A stretch of 7,266 bases of DNA from an uncultured Lachnospiraceae bacterium (GTDB lineage: Bacteria > Bacillota > Clostridia > Lachnospirales > Lachnospiraceae), in assembly GCA_937950565.1 (NCBI GenBank), contig CALFCS010000125.1:1-7266 (forward strand), read 5' to 3'. A model generated the notes under the pieces. It was not told the origin of the DNA and searched no databases. It worked only from the letters and a program-made list of their open reading frames with translations. A program made the translations under genes and the position numbers. Positions 1-5,944 of this stretch are shown here, in pieces (the first letter of the stretch is position 1; every line of letters starts with the position of its first letter).

Positions 1-955
1 CAGTATCCCTGTCTGTCATATAAACCCCCGCCTTTTCAAGCTGTGGTCTTCCATTTGGAAATCTGTCTTCAATAACCAGATATTGTGGTCCTTCCGCATT
101 AACAAATGGCGCAATATAAGTCTTCTTAGACGTAATCACAGGCTTCATCTGTTCAACTCCTGCCTGCTCTAATGCTGCAGCCACTGAATCTGCCGGTCTT
201 GGTGTTATTTTATCTATCATGGACCATGGAAATGATATTACATTTTCATCATTGACATAGTCCGCAAAATCCTGTCCTACATAGCCCTTTTTCTGCCACT
301 CGCGGACCATTTCCGTTATTGAATTTCTCAGCTTTTCTCCATTATGTGAACAGTTATCCATAGAAACGACCGCAAGCGGTGCTTTACACGTATTAAATCT
401 TTCAAATAAAAGTGCTGCCACAACTGCCATTGCCGATACTGCCTTATCCGGTCCGTTATCTATATCACTCTGGATAAATGGGAAAAATGCACCCTTTGCA
501 TCACGCAGGGCATATCCCTTCTCTGTAATTGTAAATGAGATCATCTCAAGCTGCGGATTTGCAAAAATCTCCTTTAATCTTGACCAGGCTTGCCTTGATG
601 CCGACTGTGCCTTCACCGCTTCCGTAAGAGAACCGAGTACCCTCTTGTCTGTACTTCCGTCTTCTTTTAGTGTAACCGCCATAACAAGATTGTCAAACGG
701 CTCATAAATCTTATCCACAACATCAAAATCAAAGGTCTCCACGCATGTAATCCCTTTATCTGACACCCCCTGCTCAATTAACGAATCAGCAATTCCGCCT
801 ATAAAAATTCTAAAGATATTGCCAATACCAAAATGAACCCATACCGGTGATGCCTTTGTATTCTCTGCTACCTTTCTGACATCATATGCCGGCAGTTTTA
901 TACCTGCCTCTTCCCATGCTGTTTTATCTTTAATTCCATCTATTGAAAGTTTCAT
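1..955 (-). CDS. uxuB: Fructuronate reductase (mannitol dehydrogenase family), C-terminus beyond window
   Basis: This would catalyse the NAD(H)-dependent interconversion of D-fructuronate and D-mannonate in cytoplasmic hexuronate catabolism. About 318 N-terminal residues are visible; family members are usually about 480-540 residues, so the C-terminal third lies past the left edge. The translation shows the Rossmann dinucleotide-binding motif WVHFGIGNIFR near residues 38-48 and the family signature VSMDNCSHNGEKL near residues 205-217. I chose the ATG at 955 because a GAGG lies 6 bases upstream; an ATG at 961 overlaps that spacing. The frame stays open up to an ATG at 1030, which would add 25 residues encoded by a repeat-like element, and I regard that extension as non-native. 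The gene follows uxuA by 147 bases in the same direction, which supports fructuronate reductase over mannitol or altronate dehydrogenases of the same family. Family assignment is firm; the exact substrate rests on the uxuA neighbour. Confidence 0.88.
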   Translation of the reverse strand, partial: MKLSIDGIKDKTAWEEAGIKLPAYDVRKVAENTKASPVWVHFGIGNIFRIFIGGIADSLIEQGVSDKGITCVETFDFDVVDKIYEPFDNLVMAVTLKEDGSTDKRVLGSLTEAVKAQSASRQAWSRLKEIFANPQLEMISFTITEKGYALRDAKGAFFPFIQSDIDNGPDKAVSAMAVVAALLFERFNTCKAPLAVVSMDNCSHNGEKLRNSITEMVREWQKKGYVGQDFADYVNDENVISFPWSMIDKITPRPADSVAAALEQAGVEQMKPVITSKKTYIAPFVNAEGPQYLVIEDRFPNGRPQLEKAGVYMTDRDT

Positions 956-1030
956 ATTCATCCTCATTTCTGAGCAGCCTGTTACGAAAATGCAATGAGA
1001 TATCCGCAAAGATAATTTCTCATCTGCCAT
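956..1030 (-). repeat. Repeat-like element upstream of uxuB (copy 2, expanded)
   Basis: Read on the minus strand, this stretch begins ATGGCAGATGAGAAAT and ends AACAGGCTGCTCAGAAATGAGGAT. Both ends match the element in front of folB (4424-4478): the left 16 bases are identical, and the right end differs at only a few positions. The middle differs. Here it is about 20 bases longer and can fold into an imperfect hairpin, with ATGAGA pairing to TCTCAT and TATC to GATA. The element contains the GAGG that acts as the uxuB ribosome binding site. It is also open in frame with uxuB and would encode MADEKLSLRISHCIF and onward if translated from 1030. Two copies in one window suggest a dispersed family, but copy number elsewhere cannot be seen here. 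Confidence 0.6.
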
Positions 1031-1033
1031 TAT

Positions 1034-1065
1034 AGCCGGTTGTTTTTGCTCAGAAACAACCGGCT
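1034..1065 (-). other. Intercistronic stem-loop between uxuA and uxuB
   Basis: AGCCGGTTGTTT at 1034-1045 and AAACAACCGGCT at 1054-1065 are perfect reverse complements, giving a 12-bp stem with an 8-base loop. On the transcribed minus strand the stem is followed by ATAATGGC and not by a run of T, so it does not look like an intrinsic terminator. A hairpin between co-transcribed genes may instead protect or set the processed 3' end of the uxuA message, making uxuA and uxuB expression unequal. That role is inference; the palindrome itself is directly visible. Confidence 0.75.
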
Positions 1066-1102
1066 GTGTAATATCTGCGTTACAACGTACCGTATAAGCA
1101 AA

Positions 1103-2170
1103 TTACTGTCCTGACTTGTCTACGGCTTCCCATAAGCCATTCAGATAAGCTGCTCCCAATGCCCTGTCATACAGGCCATATCCCGGCATTGCAACTTCAT
1201 CCCATATCATTCTGCCATGATCCGGTCTTATTGCCCCATCAAATCCGGTATCATATAAAGTCTTAATAATCTTATACATATCCATTGAGCCATCTGATGA
1301 TAAATGTGCAGCCTCTTCAAAATCCCTCGGTGAATTATATTTAAGATTCCTTACATGGGCAAACGGAATTCTGCCTCTGCATGCTTTAATAATCTCACAA
1401 ATATCATTATTCTGGTTTGAACCAAATGAACCTGTACAAAGAGTAATTCCATTATACGGCTTATCAACTGCATCAAGAAGACGGGTAACTGAATCCTTTC
1501 CTGTCATAATTCTTGGGAGGCCAAAAATCGGCCATGCCGGATCATCCGGATGAATTCCCATTTTAATATCATACTTTTCACATACCGGTCCGATTGCTTC
1601 CAGAAAATATACAAGATTATCAAACAACTTTTCTGCATCAACATCCCGGTACATTTCAAAAAGCTCTTTTAATCTGTCTAATCTCTCCGGCTCCCATCCC
1701 GGCATTACAAAGCCATTGGACATTTTTTCAACGGATTCCCTCATATGTTCCGGATCAATCATATCTACGGTGTCCTGATTATATGCCAATACCGTCGAGC
1801 CGTCCGGCCGTACCCTTGCAAGCTCTGTCCGCGTCCAGTCAAATACAGGCATAAAATTATAACATACCATATGAATATCCGCTTCGCCCAGTGCCTGCAG
1901 CGTTTTAATATAATTATCAATATGCTCATCTCTTTTTGCAGTTCCAATCTTAATGTCATCTGACACATTCACAGATTCAATCCCTGCAATTCCAAGTCCT
2001 GCATGGTTGACAATCTTTTTAAGCTCTGCGATTTCCTTTGGCAGCCATAGTTCCCCTGCCTGCTTTCCAAAAAGCGTCGTAATGACATTCTTTACTCCCG
2101 GAATCTGTCTGATCTGCTTAAGGGTAACACTGTCATATCCCGGTCCGTACCACCTTAACGTCATCTCCAT
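1103..2170 (-). CDS. uxuA: Mannonate dehydratase
   Basis: The enzyme dehydrates D-mannonate to 2-keto-3-deoxy-D-gluconate, the step after fructuronate reductase. It is 355 residues, the compact form typical of Firmicutes; the E. coli protein is near 394. It opens with the family hallmark WYGP (residues 7-10). Other conserved blocks are CYNFMPVFDWTRT (103-115), HPDDPAWPIFGLPRI (207-221), CTGSFG (245-250), AHVRN (271-275), EAAHLSSDGSMDMY (286-299) and RPDHG (315-319). The His of HPDDP, the Cys of CTGS, the His of HVR and the Asp of RPDHG are the expected ligands of the catalytic divalent metal in this TIM-barrel family. The start at 2170 has AAGGAGG at 2180-2186, 9 bases upstream; an ATG two codons in is possible but less well placed. 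A promoter with tandem near-palindromes precedes it, and uxuB follows. Nothing appears truncated. Confidence 0.97.
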   Translation of the reverse strand: MEMTLRWYGPGYDSVTLKQIRQIPGVKNVITTLFGKQAGELWLPKEIAELKKIVNHAGLGIAGIESVNVSDDIKIGTAKRDEHIDNYIKTLQALGEADIHMVCYNFMPVFDWTRTELARVRPDGSTVLAYNQDTVDMIDPEHMRESVEKMSNGFVMPGWEPERLDRLKELFEMYRDVDAEKLFDNLVYFLEAIGPVCEKYDIKMGIHPDDPAWPIFGLPRIMTGKDSVTRLLDAVDKPYNGITLCTGSFGSNQNNDICEIIKACRGRIPFAHVRNLKYNSPRDFEEAAHLSSDGSMDMYKIIKTLYDTGFDGAIRPDHGRMIWDEVAMPGYGLYDRALGAAYLNGLWEAVDKSGQ

Positions 2171-2179
2171 TATAAAATA

Positions 2180-2186
2180 CCTCCTT
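2180..2186 (-). promoter_or_regulatory. uxuA ribosome binding site
   Basis: AAGGAGG on the minus strand, 9 bases before the ATG at 2170. It is the strongest Shine-Dalgarno match in the window and fixes the uxuA start. Confidence 0.85.
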
Positions 2187-2223
2187 AAATATAAAATACA
2201 TGTCTTATTTCTTTGTTATCATC

Positions 2224-2252
2224 ATACTAACATGTCAGTGCTAACATGTCAA
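2224..2252 (-). promoter_or_regulatory. uxuA promoter with two overlapping operator-like repeats
   Basis: On the minus strand TTGACA (2252-2247) is followed after exactly 17 bases by TAGTAT (2229-2224), a plausible sigma-70 promoter with transcription starting near 2217. The 11-mer TGACATGTTAG occurs twice, at 2251-2241 and 2237-2227, 14 bases apart. Each copy is a near-palindrome centred on ACATGT, and together they overlap the -35, the spacer and most of the -10. That placement is expected for a repressor operator. Uronate genes are often controlled by GntR-family regulators, so a GntR-type repressor released by a uronate intermediate is a reasonable guess. No regulator gene is in the window. 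Confidence 0.72.
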
Positions 2253-2292
2253 TGTATTTTTTTATACAAGAAGGTTATTTATTAAAATTGTT

Positions 2293-3576
2293 TTATCGCA
2301 GCTTCATTGTCCCTGCCCTGCTTATTGCTCCCACACTGTATAAAGAACCAAACGCACACACGCCGGTATTTTTCTTTTGACTCATCCTATATGCCAACTG
2401 AACTGCTTCCTCTATGGTATCCATTACAGATACTTCTCCTGTATAACCGCACTTTCTGACTGCATCTGCACACTCATCCGCACTCATGGCACGCGGGCTG
2501 TCCGGTGCAATCGTGATAAAAGAGGCTGCGTATGGAAGCATTGTCCTAAGCATCTGACTGTAATCCTTGTCGCGCAGGATTCCTGTTATAAAAATAAACT
2601 TTTCGCCTGCAAAGTAGTTTTCTAAATTTGAGCGCAGCGCATTGATTCCATCCGGGTTATGCGCACCATCGACAATAAACAGCGGTGCTTCTGACAAAAT
2701 TTCAAACCGCCCCTGCCAGTAAACGTTTTTCATTCCGTCATAAACTGCATTTACCGGTATCTGATATCCCTTCCGGATCAGACAGTCCATTATTTCCAGT
2801 ACAACCGCCGCATTTTCACACTGATAATCTCCCAATAAAGAAATTCTTATGCCTGCATACTGTTTATACCCAAAGGTCTGTCCATGTATGCTTCTGTCCG
2901 TAATTTTAATATTTTGTACATCCGTGCTTTTAAAACCGGCTTTCTTTTCCTGACATCTTTTTATCAGTACATTCATGACGGTTTCACTCTGTCCGGCTAT
3001 TACGACCGTTCCGTTTTCTTTAATAATCCCTGCTTTTTTCTGCGCAATTTCTTCCAGTGTTGTCCCCAGAAATCCCATATGGTCATAATCAATATTGACA
3101 ATTGCAGCAACCTCCGGAACTTCAATTACATTGGTTGCATCATCACAACCGCCCATGCCGACTTCCAGCACCACAAAATCACACCTGTTTTCATTAAAAT
3201 ATAAAAAAGCGAGTGCCACAGCCTTTTCAAATTCAGACGGAACATCTGGCATCTTCGCGCATGCATTTCTTACCATCTCTGCATATCTTACAAATTCTTC
3301 TTCGGAAATCATTTCTCCGTTTATCCTGAACTGTTCCCGATACACAGATATCACCGGCGATGTAAAAAGCCCTGTCTTATATCCTGCCGCTTTAAGAATT
3401 TCTGCTGTCATGGCACACACAGAACCTTTTCCATTGGTTCCCGCAACATGGATAAATTTAAGCTTTTTCTGCGGACAGCCCAGTCTTTCCAGTAATTCTT
3501 CTATTCTGCCAAGACCAAGCCTTATGACTCCGTTATGTGATTCCTTTATAAAATGCTCTGCTTCTGTATATATCAT
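2293..3576 (-). CDS. folC: Bifunctional folylpolyglutamate synthase / dihydrofolate synthase
   Basis: This ATP-dependent ligase adds glutamate to dihydropteroate and then extends folate polyglutamates in the cytoplasm. The chosen protein is 427 residues, normal for the Mur-ligase-like FolC family. Numbering from the chosen start, the P-loop is GTNGKGS (46-52), followed by FTSPVI (71-76), EVGMGGCDDATN (138-149), the DHMGFLG segment (165-171) with the KKAGIIK block after it, QGRFE (288-292) and VDGAHNPDG (302-310) of the C-terminal domain. The EVG block reads GGCDD where many homologues have GGRLD; this position varies in the family. The open frame continues upstream to 3615, but the ATG at 3576 has GAGG 6 bases before it and matches the usual N-terminus. 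The gene begins 22 bases after folBK ends and is the last gene of the fol operon. No clear terminator follows it. Confidence 0.96.
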   Translation of the reverse strand: MIYTEAEHFIKESHNGVIRLGLGRIEELLERLGCPQKKLKFIHVAGTNGKGSVCAMTAEILKAAGYKTGLFTSPVISVYREQFRINGEMISEEEFVRYAEMVRNACAKMPDVPSEFEKAVALAFLYFNENRCDFVVLEVGMGGCDDATNVIEVPEVAAIVNIDYDHMGFLGTTLEEIAQKKAGIIKENGTVVIAGQSETVMNVLIKRCQEKKAGFKSTDVQNIKITDRSIHGQTFGYKQYAGIRISLLGDYQCENAAVVLEIMDCLIRKGYQIPVNAVYDGMKNVYWQGRFEILSEAPLFIVDGAHNPDGINALRSNLENYFAGEKFIFITGILRDKDYSQMLRTMLPYAASFITIAPDSPRAMSADECADAVRKCGYTGEVSVMDTIEEAVQLAYRMSQKKNTGVCAFGSLYSVGAISRAGTMKLR

Positions 3577-3598
3577 ACTTTTCCTCTTGATTTTAAAT

Positions 3599-4423
3599 TT
3601 ATGATAATGAATCATCCAGTCTGCTTAACAGCTGTCCTACCGTGCAGCCTAAAACCGGATGTCTGTGATACGGCGCAATCTGTGCCATCGGAATTAATAC
3701 AAAACCGCGGTTCTGCATATCTATATGCGGCACGGTCAGCGCCGGGCTATCTATGATACAGTCATCGTAAAACAAAATGTCCAGATCCAATGTCCGCGGT
3801 CCCCAGTGTATGGTTCGTTCACGCCCCGCTTCTGCCTCAATTCTGTTAAGAAGCGCCAGCAGTTCTTCCGGATACAGCAGTGTTTTAATCTCTAATGCCC
3901 CATTTAAAAAGACATCCTGTTCAACACCGCCGTAGGGCTCTGTCGTAATATAATCGGATACCTTTACGACCTTACAATACGGATGGTTTTTTAGTTTTTC
4001 TACAGCTTCGTCAAGATATGCTTTTTTATCGCCCATGTTCGACCCGGTTGCAATATATGCCCTGTGCCATCCTCTTGATATTTCAACACTGACACTGTCT
4101 ACGGGAATCGCAACAGGTGCCCACGGTTTTTCTATTTTCACATCTACTTTTTCCGCCAAATCATACCGCAGCAGTAATTCCTGTGCAAGTTTCTCGGCAA
4201 CGGTTTCAATCAGTTTAAATGTATTATTCTGAAAGAACTTTAAAATATCCCGGCTTACATCCCCATAATTTACGGAACACGCCAGATCATCCGTCAATCC
4301 CGCTTTCCGGGTATCGGTATACACCACGACAGAAACCAGAAATTTCTGTCCTAACATATTCTCGGCTTCAAAAACACCATGGTTTCCAAACACAACTAAT
4401 TTATCAATTGAAATTTTATCCAC
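3599..4423 (-). CDS. folBK: Fused dihydroneopterin aldolase / HPPK (6-hydroxymethyl-dihydropterin pyrophosphokinase)
   Basis: This is a 274-residue fusion carrying two consecutive folate steps: aldol cleavage of dihydroneopterin to 6-hydroxymethyl-dihydropterin, then its pyrophosphorylation with ATP. Residues 1-118 form FolB: FGNHGVFEAE (12-21), VNYGDV (51-56), LIETVAEKLA (71-80) and KIEKPWAPV (97-105). Residues from about 121 form FolK: ATGSNMGD (125-132), TEPYGG (161-166), FLNGALE (172-178), RERTIHWGPRTLDLDIL (201-217), where D213 and D215 match the Mg-binding aspartates, and PHIDMQNRGFVLIP (232-245). I start at the GTG at 4423 because GAGG lies 6 bases upstream and the sequence then begins DKISIDKLVVFGNHG, the normal FolB N-terminus. 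A longer frame from 4471 reads only through the upstream repeat. FolB-FolK fusions are common in Firmicutes. The gene lies between folP and folC. Confidence 0.96.
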   Translation of the reverse strand: MDKISIDKLVVFGNHGVFEAENMLGQKFLVSVVVYTDTRKAGLTDDLACSVNYGDVSRDILKFFQNNTFKLIETVAEKLAQELLLRYDLAEKVDVKIEKPWAPVAIPVDSVSVEISRGWHRAYIATGSNMGDKKAYLDEAVEKLKNHPYCKVVKVSDYITTEPYGGVEQDVFLNGALEIKTLLYPEELLALLNRIEAEAGRERTIHWGPRTLDLDILFYDDCIIDSPALTVPHIDMQNRGFVLIPMAQIAPYHRHPVLGCTVGQLLSRLDDSLS

Positions 4424-4478
4424 GTTAATCCTCATTTCTAAACAGCTTGTTGTAAAGCGGCGATTTCTCATCTGCCAT
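4424..4478 (-). repeat. Short repeat-like element upstream of folB (copy 1), with a 17-codon frame
   Basis: This 55-base element fills nearly all of the folP-folB gap. Its ends match the element before uxuB: ATGGCAGATGAGAAAT on the left and TAGAAATGAGGAT on the right, with an intermediate AACAAGCTG matching AACAGGCTG. It supplies the GAGG that serves the folB GTG start, at the same 6-base spacing used in the uxuB copy. From 4478 to 4425 it also contains a complete reading frame, MADEKSPLYNKLFRNED then TAA, ending one base before the folB GTG. That frame has no good ribosome binding site of its own and starts 8 bases after the folP stop. I take it as part of the repeat, not as a proven peptide. 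Confidence 0.65.
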
Positions 4479-4486
4479 CTTTGTTA

Positions 4487-5293
4487 TTATTTTGACAGGA
4501 TTGCCTCTGTCATCTTAATAATTCTGTAATTTTCTTTTACATCGTGAACTCTTACAAAGGAACAGCCTTTCATGACACCGATAACCGTTGTCGCCAGTGT
4601 TCCCTCCACCCGCTCGTCCGCCGGTAAATCAAGTGTCAGTCCAATCACGGATTTTCTGGACGTTCCAAGTAATACCGGATAATTGAGCTGCTTCATGATT
4701 TCAAGATGATTGATAATCTCAAGATTCATTTCATACGTTTTGCCAAATCCCACGCCGGGGTCCAGCATAATCTTATCATCGGGTACATTGGCTTTCTTTG
4801 CAATTGCAATGCACTCCTGCATATCCCGGATAAAATCTTTTTGAAAATCATCATATACGGCTTCATTCCTGTTATGCATAAGGCAGCATGCCGCATTGTA
4901 TTTTGCTGTATATGCTGCGACTTCCGGGTCATGCTTAAAGCCCCAGATATCATTTACAAGGTCCGCTCCCGCCTGCAATGCCGCAAGTGTGACCTTCCCC
5001 TTATAGGTATCAATTGAAACCGGAATATCAAAATGCTTTTTCACCGCCTCAATCACCGGTGTTACCCTTGCAATTTCTTCTTCTTCAGAAATCACTACAT
5101 GTCCCGGCCTGGTGGATTCCCCTCCGATATCAATGACGTCCGCTCCATCCCGTATCATTTCCTCTGTATGCTTTAATGCTGCATCCAGCGTATTAAATTT
5201 ACCGCCATCCGAAAAAGAATCCGGTGTTACATTCAAAATTCCCATTATATAACAGTGGCTGCTTAAATCAAACTCTTTATTACCTATTTTCAT
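4487..5293 (-). CDS. folP: Dihydropteroate synthase
   Basis: FolP condenses 6-hydroxymethyl-dihydropterin pyrophosphate with p-aminobenzoate to give dihydropteroate, and is the sulfonamide target. The 268-residue TIM barrel has the expected length. Conserved blocks in order are GILNVTPDSFSDGG (18-31), GGESTRPG (57-64), SIDTYK (93-98), NDIWG (114-118), LMHNR (138-142), DPGVGFGKT (178-186), LLGTSRKS (208-215) and RVHDV (248-252). Together these form the pterin, phosphate and pABA sites, and I see no insertion or substitution in the substrate loops. The ATG at 5293 has GGAG 5 bases upstream. It starts 38 bases after the HD-domain gene ends, in the same direction, and is followed by folBK, so it is the second full gene of the operon. 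Confidence 0.98.
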   Translation of the reverse strand: MKIGNKEFDLSSHCYIMGILNVTPDSFSDGGKFNTLDAALKHTEEMIRDGADVIDIGGESTRPGHVVISEEEEIARVTPVIEAVKKHFDIPVSIDTYKGKVTLAALQAGADLVNDIWGFKHDPEVAAYTAKYNAACCLMHNRNEAVYDDFQKDFIRDMQECIAIAKKANVPDDKIMLDPGVGFGKTYEMNLEIINHLEIMKQLNYPVLLGTSRKSVIGLTLDLPADERVEGTLATTVIGVMKGCSFVRVHDVKENYRIIKMTEAILSK

Positions 5294-5331
5294 ACAATCT
5301 CCATTCCTTATCTGCTGCTGCCTGCAGCTTA

Positions 5332-5814
5332 TTAATAATCAATTTCCAGATTCATCTTCTGTCTGTCCCAGTTACATTCCGCCTGCGCCGCGCACGCAAA
5401 ACAGTTTCTTGATTTCTTATCCGCCCAGTATAACATTTCGTATAAAGGCGTGTCCGCGCCGGTGTCTTTTATCCGGTGATGTAGAATAAAGTCCTTTATC
5501 AGGCTGATTTCTTCTTTTGCAAAACCGCAGTCCGGCAGGATTCTGTCACACAGGGCCGCTCCCGCCATTTCATGTGGAATCCCTTTTTCTATCTGATCTA
5601 TTCTTCCGATATCATGCATAAATGCCGCTGCATATATGACCTCTTTTGATATGGACAGTTCCTGTTCCACCGAATAAATATACATCAGTCTTGCTACATC
5701 CAGAAAATGCTCCAGCGTATGATTACAAAATTTCCGGTGTTCCTCAGCCTTTTGCAGCGCATTATATTTTTTCTGATATAAAGGATGTCTATATATTAGA
5801 TTTACACGTTTCAT
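5332..5814 (-). CDS. HD-domain hydrolase of the folate operon
   Basis: A 160-residue soluble protein with the HD phosphohydrolase metal motif: H36 in HTLEHFLDVARL, H67-D68 in AFMHDIGR, and D132 in YWADKKSRN. H81 and H112-H113 lie in helices that often add ligands. A C-terminal cysteine cluster, CFACAAQAEC (C138, C141, C147), follows and could bind a metal. The family removes phosphate from nucleotides and related compounds; the substrate here is not known. It is the first complete gene downstream of a THF riboswitch and lies 38 bases before folP. That makes a pterin phosphate, such as dihydroneopterin triphosphate or monophosphate, a reasonable but unproven substrate. The ATG at 5814 overlaps the TGA of the upstream folE remnant (ATGA), and its own ribosome binding site, GGTG, is weak, so translational coupling is likely. 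Confidence 0.87.
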   Translation of the reverse strand: MKRVNLIYRHPLYQKKYNALQKAEEHRKFCNHTLEHFLDVARLMYIYSVEQELSISKEVIYAAAFMHDIGRIDQIEKGIPHEMAGAALCDRILPDCGFAKEEISLIKDFILHHRIKDTGADTPLYEMLYWADKKSRNCFACAAQAECNWDRQKMNLEIDY

Positions 5815-5873
5815 GTCTTCACCAATCCTTCTAATATCAGCCGGACACCCGCTTTTATTTTTTCACTCTCCAT
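5811..5873 (-). pseudogene. folE: Truncated folE 5' remnant (20 codons), now a leader ORF
   Basis: A 20-codon frame with ATG at 5873 and TGA at 5813-5811, preceded by GAGG 5 bases upstream. It reads MESEKIKAGVRLILEG and then LVKT. The first 16 residues resemble the start of GTP cyclohydrolase I; the B. subtilis enzyme has EQIEQAVRQILEAIGEDPNREGL. After LEG, a one-base shift of frame gives IGED-MKR, matching the next conserved block (IGED-P-x-R), at exactly the start of the HD gene. No other FolE block (Cys and His zinc ligands, CEHH) occurs in the window. The simplest reading is that most of folE was deleted, leaving its riboswitch, ribosome binding site and first codons. What remains may act as a short leader peptide coupled to the HD gene. 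A chance match is possible because the segment is short. Confidence 0.65.
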
Positions 5874-5897
5874 CTTTTCCTCTTTTTTTATGTAAAC

Positions 5898-5937
5898 AAA
5901 AAAGCATTCATACCCGTTCTCAGGAAATGAATGCTTT
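5898..5937 (-). terminator. Intrinsic terminator, likely THF riboswitch expression platform
   Basis: AAAGCATTCAT (5901-5911) and ATGAATGCTTT (5927-5937) form a perfect 11-bp stem. On the minus strand the 3' arm runs into TTTTTTG, the U-tract of an intrinsic terminator. In the loop, CCT can pair with GGG to extend the stem. It lies just downstream of the riboswitch and about 25 bases before the folE-like ATG, the expected place for ligand-controlled attenuation. A competing pairing of TCAGAAA (riboswitch 3' edge) with TTTCCTGA (terminator loop side) could be the antiterminator; that is my inference. Confidence 0.85.
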
Positions 5938-5944
5938 ATATTTT

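Noticed and set aside
1028..1033. TATAAT on the minus strand before uxuB as a separate promoter
   Set aside because: No acceptable -35 lies 16-18 bases upstream (only TTGTTT at 19 bases), and the match sits at the hairpin/repeat boundary. Weak on its own.
1594..2285. Plus-strand open frames opposite uxuA
   Set aside because: Low-complexity translations with no family features, opposite a strongly conserved enzyme; treated as shadows.
3095..3604. 169-codon plus-strand open frame antisense to folC
   Set aside because: It lies fully opposite a well-conserved gene, has no recognisable domain or good start signal, and looks like a codon-usage shadow.
3577..3615. Longer start for folC at 3615 (adds 13 residues)
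   Set aside because: It would overlap the end of folBK and lacks a ribosome binding site; the ATG at 3576 has GAGG at 6 bases and matches the family N-terminus.
4424..4471. Longer start for folBK at 4471 (adds 16 residues beginning MRNRRFTT)
   Set aside because: The added residues come entirely from the repeat element, have no ribosome binding site, and are foreign to FolB N-termini. The GTG at 4423 has a well-spaced GAGG.
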